DNA of 64,000 nucleotides from Peribacillus asahii (GCF_003570725.1 NZ_QWVS01000016.1:62001-126000), one strand, 5' to 3'; counted from the stretch's first letter, positions 25,445-34,813 are shown. Made by a program: numbers and translations. The notes: generated by a model from the sequence alone, not told the origin.

Positions 25445-26008
25445 ATGGAAGAAAGAGAGTGGGTTAATGCTGCGAAAAAGGGAGATGAATACGCGTTAGC
25501 TCAGTTGTTTCAACAAAATTATTCGTTTCTTGTTCATTATTTAATTAAGTTAACATATAGCCTTGAGCAAGCAGAAGATTTAGCACAAGAGACTATGACA
25601 AAAGCAATTGAACATATAGTGAAGTTTAATGGGAAATCGAAGTTTTCAACATGGCTGATTTCTATTGCCACACGTTTATATATCGATCAAAAACGAAAGC
25701 AAAAACGAGAACAATCGTGGCAAAAGCAGGAGCAAGCGTTAAGGATGATCAAATGGCAGGCACAATCCGCTAATGAAGACTGGCACATGATGTTAGAGTC
25801 ATTAGGAAAGTTAAAGGATGATTTTCGAATCCCCATTTTGTTAAAACATTATTATGGATATTCGTACGATGAAATTGCCGCTATGCTGCAAATAGCAGAA
25901 GGAACGGTAAAGTCCCGTGTTCATAAAGGAATTCAAATGGTGAGAAAGGAGTTAAATGAAGATGACAAAGGACAATATCCCGTCGGAAAAACAGTCGAGC
26001 AAAACTGA
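25445..26008 (+). CDS. sigY: ECF RNA polymerase sigma factor SigY
   Basis: The 187-residue protein has sigma region 2 (YSLEQAEDLAQETMTKAIEH and FNGKSKFSTWLISIATRLYI) and region 4 (ILLKHYYGYSYDEIAAMLQI with AEGTVKSRVHKG). The next genes resemble yxlC and yxlE, which identifies SigY rather than another ECF factor. ATG 25445 follows GGAGGGGGGAG; a longer frame from 25361 spans the promoter and is rejected. SigY affects stress and genetic stability in B. subtilis. Confidence 0.85.
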   Translation: MEEREWVNAAKKGDEYALAQLFQQNYSFLVHYLIKLTYSLEQAEDLAQETMTKAIEHIVKFNGKSKFSTWLISIATRLYIDQKRKQKREQSWQKQEQALRMIKWQAQSANEDWHMMLESLGKLKDDFRIPILLKHYYGYSYDEIAAMLQIAEGTVKSRVHKGIQMVRKELNEDDKGQYPVGKTVEQN

Positions 26009-26315
26009 AGCAGAGTTTGTACAATCTATGAACCATAGTTTTGAACAATTAGAGCAATCCTTTTCATTTACAACTCCAGATGTCAGTTTTTTTGAGCAAA
26101 AAATTGCAGAACAAAAAAAACAAATACGTAAAAAATGGCGCCAGGATCTTCTCCTGTTTAGTACGATAGCAATCATTATCCTTAGTCTTATGTTTACAGC
26201 GTTTTTTCAACAGCCCTATGTATTTGTTCTTTTACAAGTTATGACTGTTATTTCTTTAGTTGGCTATACAGGGTATGAATTTAAGAAGGGAAAGGGGCGG
26301 GTACGTCATGAGTAA
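25956..26315 (+). CDS. yxlC: YxlC-like anti-sigma factor (DUF5345)
   Basis: The 119-residue protein has a hydrophilic N-terminal part (~1-65, containing the LEQSF...TPDVSFFEQKIAEQK pattern) and two membrane helices (~67-86 and 89-108). YxlC is the negative regulator of SigY. The gene overlaps sigY by 53 bp. AAAGGAG lies 4 nt before ATG 25956 and 10 nt before ATG 25962; either may start. Confidence 0.75.
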   Translation: MKMTKDNIPSEKQSSKTEAEFVQSMNHSFEQLEQSFSFTTPDVSFFEQKIAEQKKQIRKKWRQDLLLFSTIAIIILSLMFTAFFQQPYVFVLLQVMTVISLVGYTGYEFKKGKGRVRHE

Positions 26316-26526
26316 AGTCGATTTATATATACTGCCTATCGTTGCCGTGCTGCTGCTCATTCAAAGTATTTATTTGTTTACGGACGCTAGAAAAAATGGA
26401 ATGAACTATTGGTTTTGGGGCATTATTGGGTTAATTCAAACACCTATGCCGCTTATCTTCTATTTATTAGTTAAACGTTCTCGAAAAAAAGAGGAGGATG
26501 AATTAAATGATTATCGTGACTACTGA
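26308..26526 (+). CDS. small two-helix membrane protein, YxlE-like
   Basis: The 72-residue product has two hydrophobic helices (ILPIVAVLLLIQSIYLF and the stretch from FWGIIGLIQTPMPLIFYLLV) separated by DARKNGMNYW and followed by a basic tail. It resembles the PLDc_N-type YxlE protein, which helps YxlC inhibit SigY. It overlaps yxlC by 8 bp and has AAAGGGG upstream. Confidence 0.68.
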   Translation: MSKVDLYILPIVAVLLLIQSIYLFTDARKNGMNYWFWGIIGLIQTPMPLIFYLLVKRSRKKEEDELNDYRDY

Positions 26527-26821
26527 TTTTGTACCGGGAAAAGAAATTACAGAATTAAAGGGATTTGTACGAGGAAACAGCGTACAGTCCAAACATATTG
26601 GAAAGGATATTCTGGCAGGGCTTAGAACGATTGTCGGTGGTGAAATCGACGAATATACAGAAATGATGACGGAAGCAAGACAAAAGGCCATTGGCAGAAT
26701 GGTAGAGGATGCGAAACAGAAAGGAGCTAATGCGATTATTGCGGTCCGTTTAGAAACGTCGGCTATTATGCAAAATGCGTGTGAAATTATTGCATATGGC
26801 ACGGCTGTTTATGTGGAATAG
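26507..26821 (+). CDS. UPF0145 (YbjQ-like) heavy-metal-binding-domain protein
   Basis: The 104-residue protein shows the family pattern MIIVTTDFVPGKEITELKGF, IGKDILAGLRTIVGGEIDEY, ARQKAIGRMVEDAKQKGANA and the terminal CEIIAYGTAVYV. Members form pentamers, and their function is not settled. It overlaps the previous gene by 20 bp with GAGGAGG 9 nt before ATG, so it belongs to the sigY operon. In B. subtilis that operon instead continues with ABC-transporter genes. Confidence 0.87.
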   Translation: MIIVTTDFVPGKEITELKGFVRGNSVQSKHIGKDILAGLRTIVGGEIDEYTEMMTEARQKAIGRMVEDAKQKGANAIIAVRLETSAIMQNACEIIAYGTAVYVE

Positions 26822-26924
26822 GGTTTAGGTTCGTTAGCGTTCCTCCATAGTTATTTAGGCATATTACTTTTTGTTTATTTATGAGTTTTATATAATAATG
26901 TCATATAGAACTAGGGGGAATGAC

Positions 26925-27467
26925 ATGAGTATTTACAATTTTTCAGCTAGAAGAATGAATGGACAGGAAGTATCTTTAGAGAAATATAAGGGAGAGGTAC
27001 TCGTTATTGTAAATACTGCTAGTAAATGCGGATTTACTCCGCAATATGAGGATTTACAGAAGCTGTATAAACGATATGAGAATAAAGGATTGACGATTCT
27101 TGGATTCCCTTGCAATCAATTTGGAGAACAGGAACCAGGGGAAAATGAAGAAGTAGAAGCTTTTTGTCAGTTGAACTATGGTGTTTCTTTTCCGTTATTC
27201 AGTAAAGTGGAAGTAAGAGGAGAAGGTGCTCATCCTTTGTTTAAATATTTAACTTCAGTAGCGCCATTTCAAGGCTTAACAAACAGTTTCAATGCGAAAC
27301 TGTTGAAAGCAAGATTAGAGCAGGAATATCCTGAGTTATTGCCTGGAGATTCTATTAAATGGAATTTTACCAAGTTTTTAATCGACCGCGACGGAAATGT
27401 GGTAAAGCGATTTGAATCAACGGATAGCCCCCTTGATATGGAAGAGGATATCGAAAAGTTATTATAA
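26925..27467 (+). CDS. thiol glutathione peroxidase family protein
   Basis: The 180-residue product has the peroxidatic Cys in NTASKCGFTPQYEDLQKLY, the GFPCNQFGEQEPG motif with the second Cys, and KWNFTKFLIDRDGNVVKRF carrying the catalytic Trp/Asn. Gram-positive members (BsaA/Gpx) use thioredoxin and reduce hydroperoxides. ATG 26925 follows AGGGGGA. TATAAT at 26890-26895 may be its -10. A bidirectional terminator follows. Confidence 0.92.
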   Translation: MSIYNFSARRMNGQEVSLEKYKGEVLVIVNTASKCGFTPQYEDLQKLYKRYENKGLTILGFPCNQFGEQEPGENEEVEAFCQLNYGVSFPLFSKVEVRGEGAHPLFKYLTSVAPFQGLTNSFNAKLLKARLEQEYPELLPGDSIKWNFTKFLIDRDGNVVKRFESTDSPLDMEEDIEKLL

Positions 27468-27478
27468 ACGGAAAGAAC

Positions 27479-27507
27479 AAAGACTGTCGAAAGCTCGACA
27501 GTCTTTT
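27479..27507. terminator. bidirectional terminator
   Basis: AAGACTGTCGA and TCGACAGTCTT pair around a short AAGC loop with A and T runs outside, between converging genes. Confidence 0.85.
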
Positions 27508-27509
27508 GT

Positions 27510-28295
27510 TTATTTTTCAAATAAATTAAAGATTCCTTTTACAACACTTCCTTCGTCAGAAGAACCGCCATTATGCGGCATTGCAGCAAAAACACGGCTT
27601 GATAGACGGCTGAATGGAAGGGATTGAATCCACACTTTACCAGGACCGCGCAATGTGGCGAAGAACAAGCCTTCACCGCCGAATAAGGCTGTTTTCACTC
27701 CTTTAACAAATTCAATATCATAATCCACACTGCTTGTCATAGCGACTAAGCAGCCTGTATCAACGCGCAGAACTTCGCCTGGAGCCAGTTGTTTTTCGTG
27801 AATAGTGCCCCCTGCATGAACGAAGGCCATGCCATCGCCTTCAAGCTTTTGCATAATAAATCCTTCACCACCGAAGAATCCTGCCCCAAGCTTACGTTGA
27901 AATTCAATACCGATTGAAACTCCTTTGGCCGCAGCGAGGAAGGAGTCCTTTTGACAAATAATTTTGCCGCCTAGTTCACTTAAATCCATTGGAATGATTT
28001 TTCCTGGATAAGGAGAAGCAAACGATACATGACTTTTACTCGCTCCTTCGTTTGTAAAAGTCGTCATAAACAAACTTTCCCCTGTTAGAAGACGTTTACC
28101 TGCACCAAACAGTTTTCCCATAATTCCACTATTTCCAGCCGATCCATCACCAAATACGGTTTCCATTTTAATGTTACCATCCATCATCATAAAGCTTCCT
28201 GCTTCGGCAACGACCGTTTCTTTCGGATCTAATTCTACTTCAACAAATTGCATATCATCGCCAAAAATTTTGTAATCAATTTCATGGTTATTCAT
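27510..28295 (-). CDS. AIM24/TIGR00266-family protein
   Basis: The 261-residue protein is built of beta repeats with glycine-rich turns, such as EAGSFMMMDGNIKMET, GGEGFIMQKLEGDGMAFVHA and FGGEGLFFATLRGPGKVWIQ, as in the TIGR00266/AIM24 family. The function is unknown in bacteria. ATG 28293-28295 follows GGAGG by 7 nt; the preceding in-frame TTG is rejected. Confidence 0.88.
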   Translation of the reverse strand: MNNHEIDYKIFGDDMQFVEVELDPKETVVAEAGSFMMMDGNIKMETVFGDGSAGNSGIMGKLFGAGKRLLTGESLFMTTFTNEGASKSHVSFASPYPGKIIPMDLSELGGKIICQKDSFLAAAKGVSIGIEFQRKLGAGFFGGEGFIMQKLEGDGMAFVHAGGTIHEKQLAPGEVLRVDTGCLVAMTSSVDYDIEFVKGVKTALFGGEGLFFATLRGPGKVWIQSLPFSRLSSRVFAAMPHNGGSSDEGSVVKGIFNLFEK

Positions 28296-28452
28296 CAACT
28301 TACCTCCATTTTTATACGTCTTCTTTTATTTATTGTAAAAGAGGTTGAATAAATGTGCGAATATTTTTTACAAAAATTTCTTTTTTTAGTGGTGGATCTA
28401 TCGATAGAGGTTTTACTTTGATAAGGGGAATCTAAATAGCAGTATCATGTAA

Positions 28453-28724
28453 GAGTCTGTCTAAAAAGTCCGTAAAGTATAAGGTATTAATGAAAATTTT
28501 ATGGATAATAGTCCTATTCCTTTGTTAGATTTCTAGATAATGTCCTTCATGGCTGTGATGAAGGCCGTTTGCTTGGTTGGGTTGCGTGAAAAAGTCCTTC
28601 ATAGCTGTGATGAGGGCCGTTTGCTTGGTCGGGTTGCATGAAAAAGTCCTTCATGGATGTGATGAGGGCCGTTTGCCTGGTTGGGTTGTGTGAAAAAGTC
28701 CTTCATGATTTTTGGGACAGTCTC
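28453..28724. repeat. 272-bp element with three 52-bp tandem repeats and inverted ends
   Basis: Exact 52-bp units begin at 28542, 28594 and 28646, with the first ~10 bp of a fourth at 28698. Each begins GTCCTTCAT and contains ATGA(A/G)GGCC, so a CCTTCAT...ATGAAGG hairpin can form. The outer ends, GAGTCTGTCTAAAAA and the complement of TTTTTGGGACAGTCTC, are near-identical inverted repeats. No coding frame explains it. A related GTCCTTCAT/ATGAAGGCC pair occurs at 19112-19157. The rest of 28296-28951 shows no gene. Confidence 0.7.
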
Positions 28725-28951
28725 ATTCTTGTTGTATGGGGGAAGAAAGAGTAGGAGAGTAAGCAAAGTCAACGACGTTCAAGAAGATAAACATAAACTA
28801 CATTGTTCTTTAAGCTTTCAAAAGTGCTTTGCCAAAAAAATGAGATACTAATATAATTAAGTGTGGGAAGGGGCTAAACGGTTAAAGTGTGATTACATAA
28901 ATGCTTGAAAGAAGTGTGAAAATGAAAAAAATTTGAAACGAGGACATTAAA

Positions 28952-29824
28952 ATGAGTACAATTACAAAGCAAAAATCCCGTAAACTTCAAGCAGTTTTAC
29001 GCGTATTATTGATTATTGTTGGGGCTTTTACCACAGCATATGGACTAGAAGCGGTATTAATCCCAAACAATGTATCAGATGGTGGTGTAACAGGTTTAAG
29101 TATCGTTGGTTCAGAATTAATTGGAATACCTCTCGGATCTCTAATTGCAGTACTGAATATCCCATTCGTATTTTTGGGATATAAACAAATTGGGAAAAGC
29201 TTTGCTATTTATTCGGTTATCGGTATTGCTTCACTAGCAGTCGGCACTATTCTTATGCATCAGGTCCCAACCATTATTCAAGGTGATACATTGTTAGTAA
29301 CCGTTGTGGGTGGTATTATCATCGGTTTTGGAATGGGGCTAGCATTACGAAACGGCGGTGCATTAGATGGAATTGACATGTTAGCCGTATTACTTTCTCG
29401 AAAATTACCTTTTGGAACAAGTGATCTTATCTTATTCTTAAACATATTTGTCTTTATTGTTGTTTCAACGATATTCGGTCTTCAAGGGGCTATCTTATCG
29501 GCAATTGCTTACTTTATTGCCTCTAAAGTTATTCACATCGTTGAAGAAGGGTTGAGCGGTTCTAAAACCTTTAACATTATTACAAATGAACCCGAATTAA
29601 TGGTAGAGACAATTCGTAATCGTTTAGGTCGTGGAGCAACGTATAAACTAGCTGAGGGCGGCTATTCAAACGAACAATTTAAAGAAATCACTTGTGTGAT
29701 TAACCGTTTAGAAGACAGCAAAATGAAAGAAATCATTCGTGAAATTGACCCAACTGCCTTTGTTACGGTATATGACGTAGCAGAAGTTAAGGGAGGCAAC
29801 TTCAAAAAGCAGGATATTCATTAA
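28952..29824 (+). CDS. YitT-family membrane protein with DUF2179
   Basis: The 290-residue product has five to six membrane helices in the YitT domain (LEAVLIPNNVSDGGVTGLSI and LALRNGGALDGIDMLAVLLS). A C-terminal DUF2179 domain (~residues 210-280; LGRGATYKLAEGGYSNEQFK) probably binds a small ligand. Several paralogs are normal in Bacillus, and the function is unknown. Confidence 0.9.
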   Translation: MSTITKQKSRKLQAVLRVLLIIVGAFTTAYGLEAVLIPNNVSDGGVTGLSIVGSELIGIPLGSLIAVLNIPFVFLGYKQIGKSFAIYSVIGIASLAVGTILMHQVPTIIQGDTLLVTVVGGIIIGFGMGLALRNGGALDGIDMLAVLLSRKLPFGTSDLILFLNIFVFIVVSTIFGLQGAILSAIAYFIASKVIHIVEEGLSGSKTFNIITNEPELMVETIRNRLGRGATYKLAEGGYSNEQFKEITCVINRLEDSKMKEIIREIDPTAFVTVYDVAEVKGGNFKKQDIH

Positions 29825-29890
29825 TTAAACTACCTGAAAATAGAACAACTAAAGCTATTAACGTGACACTGTTACATATATCAAGGGATG

Positions 29891-29922
29891 AAAAAGGGAC
29901 TTGCTGCGGCAAGTCCCTTTTT
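29891..29922 (+). terminator. terminator of yitT-type gene
   Basis: AAAAAGGGACTTGC and GCAAGTCCCTTTTT pair around TGCG and are followed by a T run. Confidence 0.9.
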
Positions 29923-30037
29923 CATTATTAGAGATGCATAGGTTCATAAAATTTGTGGGTTTTAACAAAATATTTATTGATTTAAGATAGATATATCCAG
30001 ATAAAAATACATAGGATAATTGTCCATTTAAACGAAG

Positions 30038-30080
30038 AGGCTGTCCCGAAAGCCATTTTATGACTTTTGAGGACAGCCCT
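30038..30080 (+). terminator. second hairpin terminator near the pbpA end
   Basis: GGCTGTCC pairs with GGACAGCC around a long interior; CTTTTT follows on the plus strand. Confidence 0.6.
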
Positions 30081-30082
30081 TT

Positions 30083-32173
30083 TTATTCGCTTTTTTTACC
30101 AGAAGCGCGTTCTTCTTTTAATTTAAAATACGTATCTAAAGTTTGTTTGCCGATTCGCTTATTAATATCATCAGAGCCGCCTGGTTGATAGGCCCAAGGT
30201 ACAACAACAGCCATAGCGATTTCTGGATTATTGTAAGGAGCGTAACTGACGAGTGTTAAATTAGTAGTCGGTACTAGCCCGCTGAACTCGTTTTTACGCG
30301 GTCCGTCATAGAAAGCTTCTGCTGTTCCTGTCTTAGCAGCTGGTCGATATGATTTCCCCATGAAATACTTAGCAGCTGTTCCGCCCGCTTCTTGAGCAAC
30401 TTGGCGGAAGCCTTCTTGTACGCGGTCCATCCATACTTCCTGCCCGTTCAACGTGTTTAATACTTTCGGCTGGATTTGTTGAAAGACTGGGCCGATTGTT
30501 TCTTCATTACTAGGCTCATGAATTTCTTTTACAATTCTTGGCTGCAGACGCTTCCCGCCGTTTGCAATCGTGGAAACATATTGAGCTAGCTGCATTGGAG
30601 TATACGTATCGTATTGTCCAATCGATAAGTCTAGTAATAAACCAGGAAGGGTATCTGGTCCTCTTGCTCCAGGTGTTTCGTTTGGAAGATCGATTCCTGT
30701 CCGTACGCCAAGGCCGAATTGAGCGTAATGATTGCGCATAACGGAAAAGGCGTTTGGATTTATTCGCAAGGCTTGACCTGGAACGTAGTGTCCGCCGCCA
30801 ATTTTAATCGCTGTTTGGAACATGTATACGTTGGATGATTTCTTTAAAGCTGTAACATCACTAACAGGGCCTAAATTCGCATAGGAACCTTTTTGTGTTC
30901 CACCAATACGCATCTTTGTATCATAGAATGTCGTTCCTGGAGAAATGGCTCCTAGTTGAAAGCCCGTGTAGACGGTTGCTCCTTTGACAGCTGACCCCAT
31001 TGTATAAGACGTTGTAATATTTCCTAGGGCAAAGTCTTTAATTTCCATAGCTCCAGTTTCGCTGTTTCGTACATATTGCTTTCCTGCCATCGTTAATACT
31101 TCCCCTGTATTCGGGTCCATCAACACAACGAATGCTCGATCTAGTAAGTATGTGCTTCCTTTTGCTTTTGTTATTCGTAATTCTTTTTCAATAATTTCTT
31201 CAACAGCTAATTGTAAATCCATATCGATTGTTAAAACTAAGTCTTTGCCTCGTTCTCCTTCGGAAAGTGGTTTTGTATCGACGACCTCTCCTTGTCGTAA
31301 CACCGCTTCCATTTTCGCTTTTTTCCCATGAAGAATATCTTCATATTGCTTCTCTATGTAACTAAGCCCGACACGATCGTTACGACTGTATCCTCGTGCT
31401 AAGTAGTAGTCGATATTGTCGCGTGGAAGACCTTCGTCAGAAGAAGATACTTTTCCGATAACAGAACGCAATGTTTCGTCATAAGGATAGTCTCGTTCCC
31501 AATCTGTTGTAACACCTACGCCAGGCAGGGAGTCCAGTCGTTCACTTACTCTTGCGAATTCTTGCTCTGTTACGTCTTTATTTTTCACAATAGAAGGGGT
31601 GAGAGCGTAGCCGCTGTTGAATTCACGGAAAATAGCTAATACTTCCAGCTCGTCATCTGTGAATTTATCCAACTCTGTTTCTTTAATTCTCTCTAACTGA
31701 AGTTTATATAAATCTTTTTCTTCTAATTTATGGTTTTTAACGAGTTCTAAATCCTTATCAGTAATGAGAGCTTCTGCTTCTTTCGGATGTGTTAAAAGCC
31801 AAAAATCTTTCTTATCCCGTTCCGTAATTTTTTTCGTATCTTGCTCAATTAATTTAGCAAGCTTTTCTGCTGCTTTAAGCATTTCATTTGATTTAGTATT
31901 TGGATACTTCGTATAAGTAATCGCTTTAAGCGGCTTATTATCCACAATTGGATTGAAGTATCGATCATACATTTTGCCACGGGGAACCGGTGTGCTAATA
32001 GTATCATTTTCCGTTCGTTTGACTTCGCGTAAATATTCATCACCGTATACAATTTGTACGACTCCAAGCTTGATGATTAAACCAGAAAATAATAAAAAAA
32101 CGATAAAAAATAGAAAATTCAAACGAAGAGAGACGGTTCTCCTTTTTTTCTTTTTCTTTTTCCCTTTATTCAA
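30083..32173 (-). CDS. pbpA: class B penicillin-binding protein (PbpA/PBP2A type)
   Basis: The 696-residue transpeptidase crosslinks peptidoglycan, and this type supports rod shape. It has a basic cytoplasmic N-terminus, one membrane anchor (~residues 17-40), a dimerisation domain with RGKMYDR, and the transpeptidase domain. Catalytic motifs are SAVK in YTMGSAVKGATVYTG (Ser ~395), SSN in KKSSNVYM (~450) and KTG in AAKTGTAEAF (~615). TTG 32173 follows AAGGAA by 9 nt. It is monocistronic. Confidence 0.93.
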   Translation of the reverse strand: MNKGKKKKKKRRTVSLRLNFLFFIVFLLFSGLIIKLGVVQIVYGDEYLREVKRTENDTISTPVPRGKMYDRYFNPIVDNKPLKAITYTKYPNTKSNEMLKAAEKLAKLIEQDTKKITERDKKDFWLLTHPKEAEALITDKDLELVKNHKLEEKDLYKLQLERIKETELDKFTDDELEVLAIFREFNSGYALTPSIVKNKDVTEQEFARVSERLDSLPGVGVTTDWERDYPYDETLRSVIGKVSSSDEGLPRDNIDYYLARGYSRNDRVGLSYIEKQYEDILHGKKAKMEAVLRQGEVVDTKPLSEGERGKDLVLTIDMDLQLAVEEIIEKELRITKAKGSTYLLDRAFVVLMDPNTGEVLTMAGKQYVRNSETGAMEIKDFALGNITTSYTMGSAVKGATVYTGFQLGAISPGTTFYDTKMRIGGTQKGSYANLGPVSDVTALKKSSNVYMFQTAIKIGGGHYVPGQALRINPNAFSVMRNHYAQFGLGVRTGIDLPNETPGARGPDTLPGLLLDLSIGQYDTYTPMQLAQYVSTIANGGKRLQPRIVKEIHEPSNEETIGPVFQQIQPKVLNTLNGQEVWMDRVQEGFRQVAQEAGGTAAKYFMGKSYRPAAKTGTAEAFYDGPRKNEFSGLVPTTNLTLVSYAPYNNPEIAMAVVVPWAYQPGGSDDINKRIGKQTLDTYFKLKEERASGKKSE

Positions 32174-32444
32174 TATTCATCATTCCTTACAAATATCGTT
32201 AGTTCCATGATATAGAAAATTCACTTTTATTTCTATGGTTTTGCAAAAATTACAGGAACTTTACAACAATTCAGTTTAGAAGAGAAAAAGTTTGAGTGTG
32301 CTTAAGTCTCTTTTTAAAAATGAATCGATGTAATAAATGGGTATATAAAACTATTAAAAAGTAAGGAATTTGTATTGATCTATATACTAAGTAGGGGGTA
32401 TAAAGTAAATTGAGTCATAAGAACTGTTTTCGCTTCAGTAACAA
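32174..32444. other. intergenic region upstream of pbpA
   Basis: The region holds the pbpA leader and an AT-rich stretch. TTGCAA followed 17 nt later by TGAATT on the minus strand is a weak promoter candidate. I see no gene. Confidence 0.4.
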
Positions 32445-32481
32445 ATAATCGCTAGGATATATGAATTATCCTAGCGATTAT
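32445..32481 (-). terminator. terminator of metI-metC
   Basis: ATAATCGCTAGGATA and TATCCTAGCGATTAT form a perfect 15-bp stem directly after the metC stop. Confidence 0.75.
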
Positions 32482-32484
32482 CAG

Positions 32485-33669
32485 CTATTGTGCAGTTATC
32501 GTGTGGCTTGCTTGGATCTTTTGCAGCGCTTGTTCAAAGTCTTGAATTAAATCATTAGCATTTTCTAATCCAACGGAAACTCGAAGTAAGCTATTAGTAA
32601 TGCCGCGTTTTTCACGTTCATCAGCAGGCATAGCTGCATGAGACATTTTTACAGGATAAGATAGAATCGTTTCAACAGCCCCTAAGCTCACGGCAAAAAC
32701 AGGTAATTGTACGTGATCGACAAATGTTCGGAGTGCTTCTTCACTTTCTAGTTCAAATGAAAGAACCGCGCCGGCTCCACTTGCTTGATTATGTTGAATG
32801 TCATATTGCGGATGATCAGCTAATCCTGGGTAATAGACGCTCTTAACAAGTGGATGCTGATTTAAATATTCCGCTATTTTTTGAGCTCCTTTTTGAGAAT
32901 GCTCCATTCGTACAGATAATGTTTTTAACCCTCGCATTACTAGCCAAGCATCTTGTACGCCAAGTACTGCTCCGAATGCATTTTGGAGTGTGCCAAGTCT
33001 AGCTGCTAGCTCGGGATCTTTCACAACTGCAAGTCCTGCTACAACATCGCTATGTCCAGATAAGAACTTCGTTGCACTATGCAGTACAATGTCGGCACCT
33101 AGTTGAAGTGGTTTTTGTAAAGCAGGAGTTAAGAATGTATTGTCTACATACGTTAAGGCTCCAATTTCTTTAGCGAAATCACAAATTTGTTTAATATCGG
33201 TTACTTTAAGAGTTGGGTTTGATGGTGTTTCCATATAAATAGCTTTCGTATTTGGTCGAACCGCTGCTTTCACGCTTTCAAAATCTGTCATGTCGACAAA
33301 TGTATGGTCAATGTTAAAGCGGTTTAACACCGTTGTGACCATTCGGAATGTTCCGCCGTATACATCTTCTGTAACGACGATATGGTCACCTGCCGATAAT
33401 AATAGGAAGGCTGTTGAGATGGCTGCCATTCCTGATGCGAAAGCAAACCCATGTGTTCCATCTTCTAGTTCAGCAATAATCGTTTCTAATGCTTCACGAG
33501 TCGGATTTAGACTGCGGCTGTAATCGTATTTACCAAATTGATCAACGTCAAATTGATGGAACGTAGATGCATGTTGAATTGGAACACTAACGGCACCAGT
33601 TGAAGGATCTACTTTATGTTCATTATGAAGCAAGCGTGTTTCAAAGCTAAATTGTTCCCCGTTTTTCAT
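32485..33669 (-). CDS. metC: cystathionine beta-lyase (Cys/Met-metabolism PLP enzyme)
   Basis: This 394-residue PLP enzyme contains the Lys motif SATKFLSGHSDVVAG (Lys ~205), TYVDNTFLTPALQKPLQLGA and the terminal RVSVGLENANDLIQDFEQAL. It would cleave cystathionine to homocysteine. It is the second gene of an S-box operon, its ATG overlapping the metI stop (TAATG), the same arrangement as B. subtilis metI-metC. A gamma-lyase specificity cannot be excluded. Confidence 0.9.
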   Translation of the reverse strand: MKNGEQFSFETRLLHNEHKVDPSTGAVSVPIQHASTFHQFDVDQFGKYDYSRSLNPTREALETIIAELEDGTHGFAFASGMAAISTAFLLLSAGDHIVVTEDVYGGTFRMVTTVLNRFNIDHTFVDMTDFESVKAAVRPNTKAIYMETPSNPTLKVTDIKQICDFAKEIGALTYVDNTFLTPALQKPLQLGADIVLHSATKFLSGHSDVVAGLAVVKDPELAARLGTLQNAFGAVLGVQDAWLVMRGLKTLSVRMEHSQKGAQKIAEYLNQHPLVKSVYYPGLADHPQYDIQHNQASGAGAVLSFELESEEALRTFVDHVQLPVFAVSLGAVETILSYPVKMSHAAMPADEREKRGITNSLLRVSVGLENANDLIQDFEQALQKIQASHTITAQ

Positions 33670-34784
33670 TATAATACCTCCTGTTTTACACGAGCAAAAG
33701 CTTGTTCTAGGTCTTGAGTTAAATCGTTATAATCTTCAATGCCGACAGAGAAGCGCAGCAGTCGATTACATACGCCGGTTGCCAGTCGCGTTTCTAACGG
33801 AATATCAGCATGCGTTTGCGTTGCAGGGTACGTAATAAAACTTTCGACTCCGCCAAGGCTTTCAGCGAAGCAAATTAATTGTAAAGATTGTAAGAATGGA
33901 TTAACGGCTTTTTCATCGATAATGCGGAAGGAAAGCATGCCGCCTTTTCCTGGATAAAGTACATCTGTAACGCATTCATGATTTGTTAAGTATTCAGCAA
34001 GTGCTTTAGCATTTTGTTCATGTTGTTTCATGCGTAGAGCTAAAGTCTTCATTCCGCGCATAAGAAGCCAAGAATCGAATGGACTCAATACAGCTCCGTA
34101 TCCATTATGGTGGAACGCTAACGTGTCACATAATTCTGTTCCTTTTGCGACAATCAATCCAGCTAGTACATCATTATGCCCGCCCAAATATTTCGTTGCA
34201 CTGTGAATGACAATATCAGCACCTTCTAAAATTGGCTGTTGAAGGAGTGGGGTATAGAATGTGTTGTCCACAATTAATATTAAGTTATATTTCTTAGCAA
34301 TGTCGGCAACAGCTCGAATATCTGTTTCCTGCATAAGGGGATTTGTTGGGGTTTCTAGAAAGATGGCTTTTGTTTGCGGAGTAATTGCATTTTCAATTTC
34401 ACTCAAACAACAAGTATCTACATATTTACAGTTTAAACCCCATTTTTTAAACCCTTGTTCTAAAAGACGGTATGTTCCACCGTATAAATCGCCGCTAACA
34501 ATCCATTCATCGCCTGATTCAAATAAAGCTAAGATTGTTGCAATAGCTGCCATACCCGAACTGCAAGCAAAGCCTCGATCGCCACCTTCAAGATCAGCGA
34601 TTGCTTGTTCAAGAATTTGACGAGTGGGATTTCCAGTACGAGTATAGTCGAATCCAGTAGATTGTCCGATTCCTTCATGTCGATAAGCAGTTGAGAAATA
34701 GACAGGAGGATTTACTGTTCCTGTAGCTGTTTCGCTTCTATTTCCAATTTGAGCAAGATATGTTTCCTTTTTATACATCACCAT
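33669..34784 (-). CDS. metI: cystathionine gamma-synthase / O-acetylhomoserine thiolyase
   Basis: The ~371-residue PLP enzyme has the Lys motif SATKYLGGHNDVLAG, ILIVDNTFYTPLLQQP and AESLGGVESFITYPATQTHA, closely following B. subtilis MetI. It joins activated homoserine with cysteine or sulfide. Several in-frame starts lie near 34778-34787; ATG 34784 is 5 nt past AAAGGAG. A SAM riboswitch with attenuator lies directly upstream. Confidence 0.92.
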   Translation of the reverse strand: MVMYKKETYLAQIGNRSETATGTVNPPVYFSTAYRHEGIGQSTGFDYTRTGNPTRQILEQAIADLEGGDRGFACSSGMAAIATILALFESGDEWIVSGDLYGGTYRLLEQGFKKWGLNCKYVDTCCLSEIENAITPQTKAIFLETPTNPLMQETDIRAVADIAKKYNLILIVDNTFYTPLLQQPILEGADIVIHSATKYLGGHNDVLAGLIVAKGTELCDTLAFHHNGYGAVLSPFDSWLLMRGMKTLALRMKQHEQNAKALAEYLTNHECVTDVLYPGKGGMLSFRIIDEKAVNPFLQSLQLICFAESLGGVESFITYPATQTHADIPLETRLATGVCNRLLRFSVGIEDYNDLTQDLEQAFARVKQEVL

Positions 34785-34813
34785 CACGGCTCCTTTAAAG
34801 ATACGAAATAAAA

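Noticed and set aside
34261-34620. 119-codon plus-strand frame
   Set aside because: Antisense shadow of metI.
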